A stretch of DNA of 64,000 nucleotides from Callaeas wilsoni (taxonomy: Eukaryota; Chordata; Aves; Passeriformes; Callaeidae). Location of the stretch: the NCBI GenBank assembly GCA_013398955.1, contig VWPU01006178.1, positions 62,001-126,000 on the forward strand. Reading direction: 5' to 3'. Positions 13,064-24,572 of this stretch are shown here, in pieces (position 1 is the stretch's first letter; each line of letters starts with the position of its first letter). Both the position numbers and the translations under genes were made by a program. Below the pieces are notes generated by a model. It worked only from the letters and a program-made list of their open reading frames with translations. It ran no database searches and had not been told where the DNA came from.

Positions 13064-14935
13064 CAAATTCGTGTAGCTTCCTGTAGTAGATGACTCCTTT
13101 CTCTAGACAGTAAACCCTTCAGAAACAAGAAAAGATGTTTCTGCTGCGGGCGCCTCTGCAGTGCTCTGCTGGGCAGAGGTGTGCCATGGACACCCAGCAA
13201 CTTCTGGGAGCTCACTTCATGCAGAGGGGACAGAGATTTAATGCTAAAGACCATAGTCTGATTTTCTTTTGAACACAGTGTTTCTGAACCTGATTCTATC
13301 TTCGCCTGTTAAAAGTGCCTGAACAAACACAGTAATTCATTAATCTCACCCCTTTTTCCTCCACACAGTACTTCACACTCTGAATATACTTAGTGATGTG
13401 CAGCAAAAACGATTTCAGATTCATTCTGATTTTCAGTAAGAAAACTGATTTAGAATAATCCCCCAAAAAGAGAATCAAAATAAATTTAAGATATCCTGAT
13501 TTATTCTCTGATGCAGTGTTTTATCTTGGATGGAATGGCTGCATATCTCCACTTGATAGCTGACTCCAAAGAACATTGCAAAGTAAGATCAATTTCAAAG
13601 TAATAACTTTGTCTGACTATAAGAAAATGAATTAGCACTCTGCAAGGCAAAGTAGGAGAGGATTAATCCTAAAAAGTCATACTTCGGTATGTGACTTAAA
13701 GAAGCTAACAGAGCCATCAAAAGGGACTCAAATTTGCATGCCTTATATTAAATATGAAATTTGAAGTCATCAACAGATTTTGCCTTATTGCATTTTGTAG
13801 GAAAACACAGTTTCTTCTCTGAAAACTGCTGCCAGATGTATAAAACTGAGCTAGCTGCACATTTGATCTGCATGTTGTCAGGAGGCAGATCCTAGTTCAT
13901 TGGACAATATCCCATATTTCCTGCCTGAGGAATATGTAGCCAAGGAGAAAACAGAAATGTATGCCTCCTCACTAGCACTTCAGTGCACCTGAAGGACAGA
14001 AAGGAAATATGCTGCACTGAACAATAAAGAAATATCATTTATTTTCTCCTAGAAGCAGCAGAGGAGAAAGAAGGAACAGAGAATGATTCCTCAAGAGACA
14101 AAACTTTACTGTGACTTTGGTTACAGACGCACTCACATACCTTCTCTTATTAAAGGCAAGACACAGCTCATAAATAAAATTCCAGAGAATTCAGTATATC
14201 TAGGGCTCGATTTTGCATTTAAGAAAACTTTGTTCCACATGCATGAACAAAGGCACATCAGACCAATAGTCACTCAGATTGCCAAAACAAGACAATGCAT
14301 TTGGAAGAAAATGTTTTGAGGGAAAACAAAATGGGAAAAAATAAAAAATCCAAACATGGTTGAATTTGCTTTCAGTTTATTCCCTTTCTTTTTGGTCAGG
14401 AAGAAAATCCCTTCTATTTTCAGAAAATCAGTTCGCCTTGAGTATGTAGTCACCAGAAAGAACAACAAAAGGAGTAATAATGACAGCTTAACATAAGAGC
14501 TTTTTTCCTAGTATTATCTTTTCCCTAAAGGCAATGTAGAAAAACGAAACTAGGAAGACTGATTTTTCCTATAGCTGCACAGTTTTAAATTTCTGTTTCA
14601 GGATTTATTTCCCTTCAAAATGAATTTTTAGCAAAGATGCAATTATATTCTAATCTTTTAATAATTTGTTAATTTAAAAATGTGTTAATAAATTCACAAT
14701 TCTGCTTGCAAAAACAATGTAATGTTGTAATGCCCTGGCTCCTTCAGTTGCTGGCAATTATGCCACAGACTTTACCACAAGCTAAAATTTTTCTCAGACT
14801 TTTCAGGTACAGCATCACACATAGCATAAAGTGGTTGATAGAAGTAGCAATTTTGATGGATCTCACAAATTACTTTCTAGTGCAACAAGTACTGCATTTC
14901 AGACAAAACTGAATGCTTGCTAGATTTTAAAAAGA
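13064..14935. other. Unique non-coding stretch
   Basis: AT-rich with no supported gene. A short GC-richer piece at 13140-13220 has few CpGs. No known repeat was recognised. Confidence 0.5.
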
Positions 14936-15020
14936 TATTCTATTCTATTCTATTCTATTCTATTCTATTCTATTCTATTCTATTCTATTCTATTCTATTC
15001 TATTCTATTCTATTCTATTC
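14936..15020. repeat. (TATTC)17 pentanucleotide microsatellite
   Basis: Seventeen perfect tandem copies of TATTC without a single interruption, flanked by GATTTTAAAAAGA on the left and CTTTTTGCCC on the right. Perfect arrays of this length are usually young and polymorphic in length. Pentamers of this type are known in bird genomes. Confidence 0.98.
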
Positions 15021-17136
15021 CTTTTTGCCCTTTATCAAGATCAGCATAAAAATAAGCCAGTATTTGAAATGCTTATTCAAGCTAGTATAGTTTTTTATGG
15101 CATATATGTATATATAAAGGAAATGGTAAATTGCAAACTGGATCTGATTCTGCAGTGACCACTAACCACAGAAGTTACATCTCTTCTTTCTTTTATAGAA
15201 AGTTGATCTGCCAGTCCTTCAGAAAGTAATCCTGCCTCATCAAACCGGTTCCAAGGAAGAATTTCATGTCCAATTATTTGAATGACTAGGATTACGTGTG
15301 TAAGATCCTCAAATTCAAATGCTTGTCATCATCATATAATTTTTTGCTAGTCGATTCATGCAAAAAAAAATGTCTACACCACATAAGGGAGAGCAGTGCA
15401 AAGATTCTGTGAGTGCTACCAGCCAGCTCACCTACGAGGATTATTCTCCTTAGCAAAGTGCCCAGCAAATTAGGTAAGACTGTTTTTCTACCCAAGCTGG
15501 CTTATGCAGAAACAGCCCGGGTATCGGCCCACAATGCTCAAGAGACTTTGCTCAGGTTAGCTGTCAGAGATCCATCTCTGGCACCTCTGCATCGCCTTGT
15601 GGTCAGACTGAAGCAGCATAATCACTCAAATATTTAAGCAGTCCTACTCTTTGGCAGGGCTTTATGCCCTCCTGAATCACACTTTCCTCTCATGTGCACT
15701 TCTGCAAAAGCAGTCAGTATGAAGTGCTACCATTCCTCCGAGAGGGTCCCTAAGCCCCTGCAGCAGCTCTGCAAGTCCTCAGGAGAGTGTGAGAGTTCAG
15801 GCTGCTGAGGTTAATTATTTCCCATAGGGTGAAGAGGCAGAGGAAGAAATTTGGCAAGGACTCTTTTTTGAAAAGCCCCATACCCTTGTAGCTGCAGCCT
15901 TATTTTCAGACAGTCCCAGTCTTAGTTTTTGCTCTGGAACCTCTCCAGTCCTCTGAACTTCACCAGGGCCTGTCTACAGAGGAAAACCACTGAAATAGTT
16001 ATGGTAGAACGGCCACTCAGGGATAGTCTATTCTTGCAGAAAAGTGATTTAATCCTGGAACAATCACTACTTTTCCAAATAAGAGTCACCATTCTAGAAA
16101 GAAACCCAGGAGAGAGTTATTCCGGGAGAGAGTTCACATGGGGAGTTATTTCACTTTAAGCAGTGATCAACAGACCACATAAGCAAGCTCAAAACCTCAC
16201 ATCTAGAGAAATAAATGCCACCTCTAAAAGATTTGGAGAATTTTTTTCTTGTCATGCAGTTCATATTTTGATTTCTGCATTAGATGCTTTCTTAACAGAT
16301 CTTATAGTGAGACTGAGACATAATTATGCATATTTTTGTATAGCAAATTAAAAGAATCTTACTCAAAAATGAAAGTGTCCAAGATTTTGGGTTTTTTTAC
16401 AGAGCAACTGACCTATTCTCCACAAGTAAGAAGAAGGTAAAGTTTTCCTTGTCTGCCATGGTCTTCTGAGTTACTTGTTACATATGTGAGGCTGTTTCCT
16501 ACAAAGGACACCATGAAATATAAGAATTAGTGTAGATCAGGTTGCACAGGGACAATGAAGCAAGACTGCTTGGTAGATGGAACAGTGGGCTGATGTGCTA
16601 GAAACAGACCCTATTTCTGGGTCTCTCATTGAGTGCTGCATAGGCTTTAAAAATTCCTTTTGTAACACACTGAAAGACCTCATGGGATGCACAAACTGGG
16701 TGTATCTATGCAATTTGTATGTTCAGCAAGTCTTAAATACATTATGCATTAAATATTTTTAGTTCTGATTGTCTTTCTCTATGCCTATAATCATAAGACA
16801 CTTTCCTATTAAATTGTTTCCTGTAATAGCAACTGGCAAGTCCTTCAAGGTACCCTGAGCCTTCTCAAAGCAGGACACTTGGTTCATTTATATTTGTGTG
16901 ATGGAGATTATAATAAATCTTGACATTCTCAAATAATAACAACAGCCGAATCACTATTTGTACAATCTCCTGGTTACCAGTTAGAGTAAATACTATTTCC
17001 AAGTAATTTTGTTGATAAAATTGATAGATTTGTAGAAAAAAAGTCAACTGGTTTTTCCTTTCAGTCTTTATTGGCTCCTGTGTTTGGGTCGGGAAACAGT
17101 CTTGAACTTAATTCCTTGTGACAGTGGTACAGAACT
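15021..17136. other. Unique non-coding stretch
   Basis: No supported gene. A GC-richer part at 15400-15800 has short open frames without domains. A small direct repeat GGGAGAGAGTT-like occurs twice around 16110-16130. No mobile element was recognised. Confidence 0.5.
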
Positions 17137-17240
17137 GGGTTCCAGATCAGGAGAGCATTTAAATGTCTGTAAGGAGCTGCTTTGGACCTCAGTAAAGAGA
17201 ATAGAAATGTGTTCTTAAAGTTAAACATATACTTAGGAGA
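17137..17240. repeat. Decayed old amniote interspersed repeat
   Basis: The left side has TTCCAGATCAGGAGAGCATTTAA (here given only as key parts GATCAGG and GCATTTAA) and the right side has TCTTAAAGTTAAACATATAC. This order resembles an old reptile and bird repeat in which a GATC-rich end is followed by TTAAAGTTAAGCA-type motifs. It was identified by eye and is strongly diverged. Confidence 0.4.
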
Positions 17241-17379
17241 CCAGCCTTCAAAATAGATGCTAATTCTGAGTCGCTTCATTAGTCTGTAGTTAATCTGGAG
17301 AAAGGGGAAAGATGCCATTTCCCTGCATGAGAAGGCAAGGTGGGAGAGAGACAAAATTGTTCTCCCCTTCTCCCTGGGA

Positions 17380-17600
17380 GGAACGAGGTAGCAGGAGAAG
17401 CGCTCGACAGCTCTGCAGCCACGGTCACGAGGCAGTGGCAGACCAAGGGCTGCGGCTGGCGGCTGCACGGACCAGCAGATCACTGCACAGCAGAGGTTTG
17501 GCGCCTTCTGGCCAGAGAGCAAAAGGGCTCTTTCACGGCCGTATCCTAGAAAGAGTGCAACCAGGTCTAAAGTCTGCCTTCCTGCTAGCGAACACTTTGG
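17380..17600. promoter_or_regulatory. CpG-rich patch, possible small CpG island
   Basis: About a dozen CpG dinucleotides occur in roughly 200 bases, clearly denser than in the surrounding AT-rich DNA where CpG is rare. Examples are GCGCTCG near 17400, GGCGCC near 17500 and CACGGCCG near 17535. Such retained CpGs can mark a promoter, an enhancer or a recently unmethylated stretch. An open frame of 193 codons on the minus strand (17061-17642) and one of 123 codons on the plus strand (17312-17683) cross the patch, but neither has a recognisable domain and both are probably due to the higher GC content. Confidence 0.35.
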
Positions 17601-18049
17601 GCTTGCTCTACAAGGCAACAGCGCTATCACTGCACTGTGCAAAATCTCCGTGTTTTCTTCAGAGTTTTCTCTACAAAATGTAGAGAAAATGTGTAATTTT
17701 TTTACTGACAGAGTTCTAAGGAAGATGTATTAGTTTATTTATTTGCTCTTAGCACCAGGTTACAGAAAAATAACATGTCAAAAGAAAGGAGGTTGGCACA
17801 TTTGATGAAGGGAAGTATTTATTTTGGGTGAATGTAAAGTCCTAATTTATTCAGCATATTTTTTAGGTCTTGCACTTTATCCTTTTTTAATTAACTCATC
17901 TCTAAGCTTTAAATCTTGTACAAAAATATTTTATTGGAATTTCATTACCATTGTTTTCCTTGAGAAGGTGGCTTATAATCTTCACGATATTATTGTAAAG
18001 CCATCACTAAGCAACATGCTTTGGCATTTGTATAAGCCTTTGTCCACCT

Positions 18050-18290
18050 CCTTCCCTCCACCCAAATGCACACATTTGCATTTACTGTTAAAATATTATG
18101 GATGCTGACACCAGTTTAGCCACAAGACTTGGTGTTAGACTGTCTCTAATTGATTTAATTATTCATAATTGCTCAGCTGGGGCTTATGTGTACTTCAGCA
18201 TGATTAAGGGAGAACATACAAGTCTGCAGCTAATGATGTGTTCCATCATAATTTACAACCATGAAGTCGCTAGAGCTAAATTGCATAGAC
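18050..18290. promoter_or_regulatory. Enhancer-like unique stretch (candidate)
   Basis: This stretch is rich in motifs seen in developmental enhancers: an octamer ATTTGCAT (18074-18081), a dense run of homeodomain-type TAAT/ATTA cores between 18147 and 18170, and an E-box CAGCTG at 18174-18179. It contains no repeat and no simple sequence. Conservation was not testable here, so the regulatory role is inference. Confidence 0.3.
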
Positions 18291-18336
18291 ACAGTACATT
18301 TCTAATCCTGTTTAAAATGTTTTTTCAGATCTTGCC

Positions 18337-18364
18337 AAAAAAAAAAAAAAAAAGGAAAAAAAAA
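18337..18364. repeat. Poly-A simple repeat
   Basis: A run of 17 A, then GG, then nine A. No retroposed gene copy is recognised next to it. Confidence 0.9.
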
Positions 18365-21290
18365 TGAAGAAAGAAATAACCCAACCACAGTTCTGATGCT
18401 TTTCATAAATGAGTTCTAAGGAAGGATTGAAACTAGTGTGTTGTCTTTTGGTTTCTTTAAATCAAAATTATCAATAAAATCGGGTCAACAGATCTGAGTC
18501 CATTGCAGATGTGATTTAAATGCAATGTGGAGTTTTTTTGCTGCCTCCTTTCTAAGTGCACTTGCTCATCCCTCCTTTCTACTTGCTCATATTATGCTAA
18601 ATATGATGAAATTTTCTGTGAAGAAATGCTATTTGTGATTATTAAAAAATAAAAGTAACTTCTGTCAATATGATACATGAAAATGATCACACAGTGGCTT
18701 CCTTAATTGTCACCAAACATGTTTCTGTAATTAGTTCAAGACAAGCAATTCTGACAATACCATGTACATTTTATAAGACAACATCCCTGAATACTATTAC
18801 TGAGGGCTGGTGCTTTTCTTCTCTTTCAGCAGTTCCTTACAGATGGTGAACACTATTGGGAAAAAATCCCAGAAGAACATAATAGCAAAAATACTGAAAA
18901 TGAACAGGATTTCCAGTGTAACTGGCTAGCTTCAGATAGGGCCTCTTTTTCTGCTTCTGATTGGGAAAAAAAATCATACTTTTCAGAATGGCATGTGCCA
19001 AGAGAAGAAAACAGAGTTGCAGTATGCTGTGAATGATGAATATTTCTGAGATTTCTGTAGCCTTAACATTGTTAGCACGGAGTTCAGCTTTTCTTAAAAG
19101 TTCATTCAGACTTGTGTCTTAACCATAGAAAGAAAGCAGTTTACAGGATTATATTCAGTTTAATTTTAAACTAAATGTCGAATCAGACTGGCAGGCAATG
19201 CAAACTAGAAACTGCAGCATCATTGCTGTGGTGGAAGGGCAGCGTGGCTTTGTCTGGAGCAAGTCTCAATTGCTGCTAACACGGCATTAACTGTCTGCAG
19301 TACTTTGTATTTTGGATGCTTCTGAACAAAGAAGGTTACAAAAAGAAGGTTCTCCCCCAAGTCCTGGTTCCTAACACCCACTTTTCTTTTTTGGACCTTG
19401 GAGAGACACAACATCCAGCATTTAGAACTGCAATGCATTATCTGAAGGAGGTAATTACAATTATTTATTTAAGCTGGTTCTGAACCAGGGAATCTTGATA
19501 TGAAGCTGGAGCCAGTAAAGGCTTGAAAAACTACTGACAATAAGCAATTCTTCATGGAACAAAACTATTACAATAGAGGGTCTTTGATCTTGCCTGTCTC
19601 CTGTTGCCAATTGAACTTTGTCACCATGCACTGTCATCCACAAGGGAGCACTTTTGAATTAAGCAGTCTACAGCAATTTAGTCTGTTCCAGCTTTGAAGT
19701 GCCAACATCAGTCAGGCTAGTACTAACTTTTTTCATTAAATTTTTTTTGAGTTCTCTTAGGAGTTTAGCAGTCCTGGCATTTAGATAACTAAAGTCAAGG
19801 AACCAAGGCACTAAGACATCAAAAGCAAGAGGGGCCCCTAAAATACAAATGTGAACAATCATTAGGCTCTAATGGTGCACTTCATTAATGTCCACTTCAA
19901 AGCAAAAGTTTACTGACTTTGGGATTGACTAATTTACACATTGTGGGAAATTGCTGCCAGCCATGCATGTAACCACTAAACTTCTCTGGAATAAATAGAA
20001 ACGCCCTCTTCCTTCAGAAATCAGGAACTGCAAACTGAGCCTTTAATTGCAAGATGGCCTTTCATTTGAATCGGAATGGAAAACCTGTCTAGCACATAAA
20101 TCACTAAAGCTGTGTGTAGTTATCATACAGACACACAGATGTCAATCAGCAGCCTTTTGCAATTTTCTCTCCCTCCCCCACACTCTGCAGCTAAGTAGGA
20201 ATATTACTGCATACTCTGGTTTCTTTTGGACACGTTAATTTATTCAGTCTTTGCAAGTTCTCATTTTACTTGGCAACCTATAGCAAGTAAGTAAAAATAA
20301 GTAAGTAAAGTTCTAAGTAAAACCCGTTACTACAACACTGAAACTGAGTTTCTTTGGGAGGAGGGAAAGAGCTGTACTACTTTAAATCTTAGTGATAGCC
20401 CCTGTGTGGGTAAACAAAGTACCACAGTGCCAACAAACTGCATTTAAAGGTGTACTGGACTAATGGTAGTCCAGTTATATAAATTTAAAAAACAAAAATA
20501 ATAAATTAACAACCAGAGTTAAAATCATAATTCTGATAATCAGAATGGAAGCCTACCATGCTCAGAAACATCTACAAGACATTAACTGTCTAAGCAATAC
20601 CCTCGTGCAGAAGTGCCTAAGATGATGTGGACCAGCTTGTAAAAGAACTGAGCACATGCAAACGTTCTAATGCTGTCAGCAAGGATTGCCTACGCTACAA
20701 AATGTGGTTGTGTTTGAATGGAATTGTGATAGCTGAGCGACAGGACGGGAGGCCAGTCACAAGTTAGAGGTCACTGGAAGCCAGGAAAAATTGTGTTCAG
20801 CTGATGCTATGGTGAAAATAATTTGTCCTTGTCTAAACACTAACCACTAAGAGACGGTAACATCCTGCCATCTAACTAGATTGCTTCCAATCTTGTTCCA
20901 GCACAATCAAATCTTTTATCTAGACAAGCCTCACTGTGACTGTAAAATCTCAGCCACTTTGAAAAATAAAGATGTTGGCTCTTAATGCCTAAAAGAGCCT
21001 AAAAACCATTTTTCTTTAAACAGATCTGTGTAGGATTGCCAGAAATCCACACTTTAGTGGGAAGTTTTTAAAAAACAAAACTATTTTGGATATGCATTGG
21101 GCAAAATACGGAGAAGTGGTTGCCAGGGGTTATGATGAAAAATAGGGAAAATAGTTATAATGTTTCTGCTTTATATTTCAACTAACTTTCTTAATTTTTA
21201 GCAATTACGTCCTTGTTGCAACATTTTAATAAAAGTCTGTGCCTTCATGCCTGGTAGGGAAGCTAACTTGCCATGGGCAAAAATGGCCTT
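18365..21290. other. Unique non-coding stretch
   Basis: AT-rich sequence without supported genes. A short array of AAGT/TAAG units lies at 20285-20322. Several parts, such as 19870-20000, look single-copy and free of repeats and could be conserved, but this cannot be judged from one sequence. Confidence 0.5.
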
Positions 21291-21314
21291 AAAAAAAAAA
21301 AAAGGGAAAAAAAA
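21291..21314. repeat. Poly-A simple repeat
   Basis: Thirteen A, GGG, then eight A. Low-complexity sequence only. Confidence 0.85.
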
Positions 21315-24300
21315 CCACTTAGCAAACCACAAATTTCAGAGACCTAGTCACATCTGTGTTTTATCAGCTTTTTCCGGATAGTATTACACCAAACAATTGT
21401 CTGCAGATCGGTAGACAGCTGAGACTTTAAAGTGCTGAATTACTGAGAAAATGCTAGAGATAAAAAACAGCACATGTATCCTATCAATGTAATGAAACCA
21501 ACCTGCTGCTAGCGCCATAGTGCCTTAGTTCTAAGTACCCTGTAGAGGAACGGAAGGCTTTCATTTAACTCTTAAGAGGAAAGCAAGGGAAAGAAGAGTA
21601 AAGGTCATCTAATACCCGCCTTAATCACAAAACTGAAATACTCTCAGATATATGAAGGGAAGAATGCTTGGCGTTCAAAATAAAACATCAACTGCAGACA
21701 AGAGTGTGCCTGATCATATTGGGGGTAGGATTTCCTGCTGGAAATTCCCAAGACTTCAGCTGATGTCAAGTGGAGTTACAGACACGGAGCATGGCAAAAA
21801 GCTGAAATTAAAAAACCTGGACACTCAGGCACTGCCACATAAAGACCGATTCAATCTAGCAGAAAACTCTCCAACAGAAGGTAGATTCACTAAATCAGCC
21901 AGAAGGTACACTGGAAATGGATATTTCCTGAACGGAGCATGGCTATTAAGCATCATAGCTACTACTCGATGACAGATGTACAAGTTGAAGTTACGTTTAG
22001 AACAAAAAAATATTCCACAGTGTTATTTTGTTTCTTGTGTTTTTTGTCTTTTTTTTTGTTTTTTATATTGTGTTAGGTTTGCATTGCAGTATAGATGTCA
22101 GGTTTACTTGGCAGATCATGATACTCAGGTGTCTGAGTTGAAAAAACTCAGAAAGTATTTGACTGTTCTCACTGAAGGCAGTGATAAAACTTCAAGGATG
22201 GGAGCAGTTACTGTTCTTTGCAGTTCTTTCACTCCTTTAAAAAAAAAAGAGAATCAATTGAAGTTTGTGATTTGTTTCATAAAAGTTCAAATTTTACTCT
22301 GCTGACTTCTACTGGAATAAAAGCTAGCCTAAAATGACTACATAACACTGGAAAAAACTTTAGCTTTACTGTTCTGACAGTTCCACTGTAGCAAAGCCCA
22401 GAAATTCCAGTGAGAACTGATCTGTTGTACAAGGTACTGTATAACACAAACCAAATATGACCTCTTCCACAAAGAAACTATGGAAAAAAACCCAAAAGGT
22501 AATGAGTGAGGAAAAAAACAGGTTGCTAATATAAACCTTTTTGTATTCATACATATTTTAATCAGGCTTTGATTAAATGTATGAAAGTAGTCTTTCTCCA
22601 CTAGTCCCTCAGGCTCCAAATGACTCTCAATTAGCCGTTTAAAGTTAGCTAATTTTTGTCTGTTTTGTGGTAGAACCATAGAAGAGACACATGAAAGACG
22701 AAGAATGTTTACTTCAGGCAAGAAATTCCTAGCTTTAGGAGCAGTGCAGGGAAAAACACAAAGGCAACAGAGACTTTTATAAGCAAATAGAGAATATGTC
22801 AGCTGAAGTGACAGCATGGGGAAAGTGTGAGAGATGAGAGTGGACAAGTAGAAAAAGTAAAAGTATGATATTTTTAAATTAAAAAGTCACTTTAAAGCCT
22901 TTGCAGTAAAACATCTGAAAATACCATCAATACCACCGGTAGACCTAATGCCTAATATTTCAGTTGCATGAGTGTCTTCAGCTGAACTTTCTTACAGGAA
23001 CACCATTTTTGTATATATATGTATATATCTATATCTATATATAGATCTCTCTCTCTTCTTGCAGCTGGGCTTATCACAGACACATACTTGAACTACACTT
23101 GAACATGTGGCGTAAAAGAAAAGATGAAGTACAAACCACTCATTTCATGCATTTCCATTTAGTTCCATTTTAATTTGCTCAATTATTCAATCAAATGCAA
23201 TATGAATTCACCTTATTGTCACCTAATTTAAGACATTCTCTGGGGAAATATAGTGGAGAAGAGAGTAGCTTGTAATTTATTTTAAAGCTCCTTAATTAAA
23301 CGTCCAAGTGCTCCAAAATGACATGGAAGTATATAAAATGGTTTTATACACCCAAATTCTCACTAAGAATTGGATTATGAGATTGAGATGTTATGCATAA
23401 ATTAATTCTAATGAATTACTGAGCTCCGTCCATCCTGAATGTTCTCTTCCACAAGTCTGCAGGGACATTTCTACAATCCACTCCATAGGTTAGTGTTAAT
23501 CAACCAAGAGATAAACAGAACTAGTTACAAATTTTGTATCAGATAGATATTCTCTGTTAAGAGAACAGAATATTTAGATATATAAAGACTATCCAAATAT
23601 TAAAAGATCAGAGTAAGTTTCAAACAGCTTTATGAACAGAATATGACTGGAGTCACATTGTGTATTATGGTTTTAGGGAATTTAAGTGATGAAATTAGTC
23701 CCACCAATACACAAATATAGAAGATTTTCTTTTGTTTAAAAAGATAAGATTTCAAAAGTTTCCAAGCAATAGCGCATGTCATTCACTTATTGTTCCAATT
23801 CCTTTCTTCTTTAATGTTGATTGATTTCAAGATTGTCTTTAATTCAAAAGCTGTTTTCATTTTAGTTTTCATCTTTCTGTCATGTTCTAAATGAGATGAA
23901 ATTGAATTACCCTGAAGTATAAACAAAAGAGTTTTGATTTTCTTATTTGCTTTATCCCCCAAAGACTGCAAAGATTGCATATACGCATCTTTTCATTTCC
24001 CCCACCTCTAATCTAGAGACCGTTCACCATGAGTGGATGAAAATTCTGTAGTATCAGCCATTTCTTACTCTTCGTGCGTCAAAATGGTGATATTTCTTAT
24101 CCCCCAGGAAACATCTATGGCTTACATATTTATAGCTGAAGTGTCTTGCATCACAGTTTGTGTGCAGTGGTACTCTGCACTATGTGACACTTGTCTGACT
24201 CCGGCGTGGAGAGGCTGTTCCTTCATTCTATTGCTGTAACTCAGCATTTATCTGCGAATGAGCCTAAAAGTAGGTTGTTAAGCTTAGTAGGCCAAAGAGT

Positions 24301-24496
24301 TGATCCACATACTTTTGTCTAGACAGTTTTTGGCTCTACAGAGGATATTACTTTATTAATCATCATTGTAGAACATAGGAAAATATAACTACATGGCCAA
24401 ACATGAATGAGATCCTTCTCTACAGATTACACGGTTTCCTTTTTAAGGGGAAAGGATGGAGGAAGAAATACAATTTTAAAAGCAAATTTTAGTGGA
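21315..24496. other. Unique non-coding stretch
   Basis: No supported gene. The longest frames are a minus-strand frame of 169 codons (22338-22847) and two plus-strand frames near 21.65-22.3 kb, none with a recognisable domain. A TATATC/CT-type simple repeat at 23011-23056 is listed separately. A T-rich run is at 22044-22072. Confidence 0.5.
23011..23056. repeat. Compound (TA)n / (TATATC)n / (CT)n microsatellite
   Basis: GTATATATAT is followed by TATATC units and then by a CT run. It is a compound simple repeat with a palindromic AT core. Confidence 0.85.
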
Positions 24497-24572
24497 TTTT
24501 TTTTCTTTTCTTTTTTTCTTTTTGTTTGTTAGTTTGGTTGGTTGCTTGGTTTTTGTTTTTTAGGGTTTTTTA
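24497..24572. repeat. T-rich low-complexity block
   Basis: T runs broken by single C, then GTTTG and GGTT units. Simple sequence of the same general type as the block near 13.0 kb. Confidence 0.85.

Noticed and set aside
13140..13165. CTCF-like site around GGGCGCCTCTGCAGTG
   Set aside because: The core is one base short of the consensus spacing.
19220..19438. Minus-strand frame with a globin-like run (ENLLFVTFFVQKHPKYKVLQ)
   Set aside because: The resemblance to the globin B-C helix region is short, the following residues do not continue the family pattern, and no splice sites or neighbouring exons fit. Probably chance.
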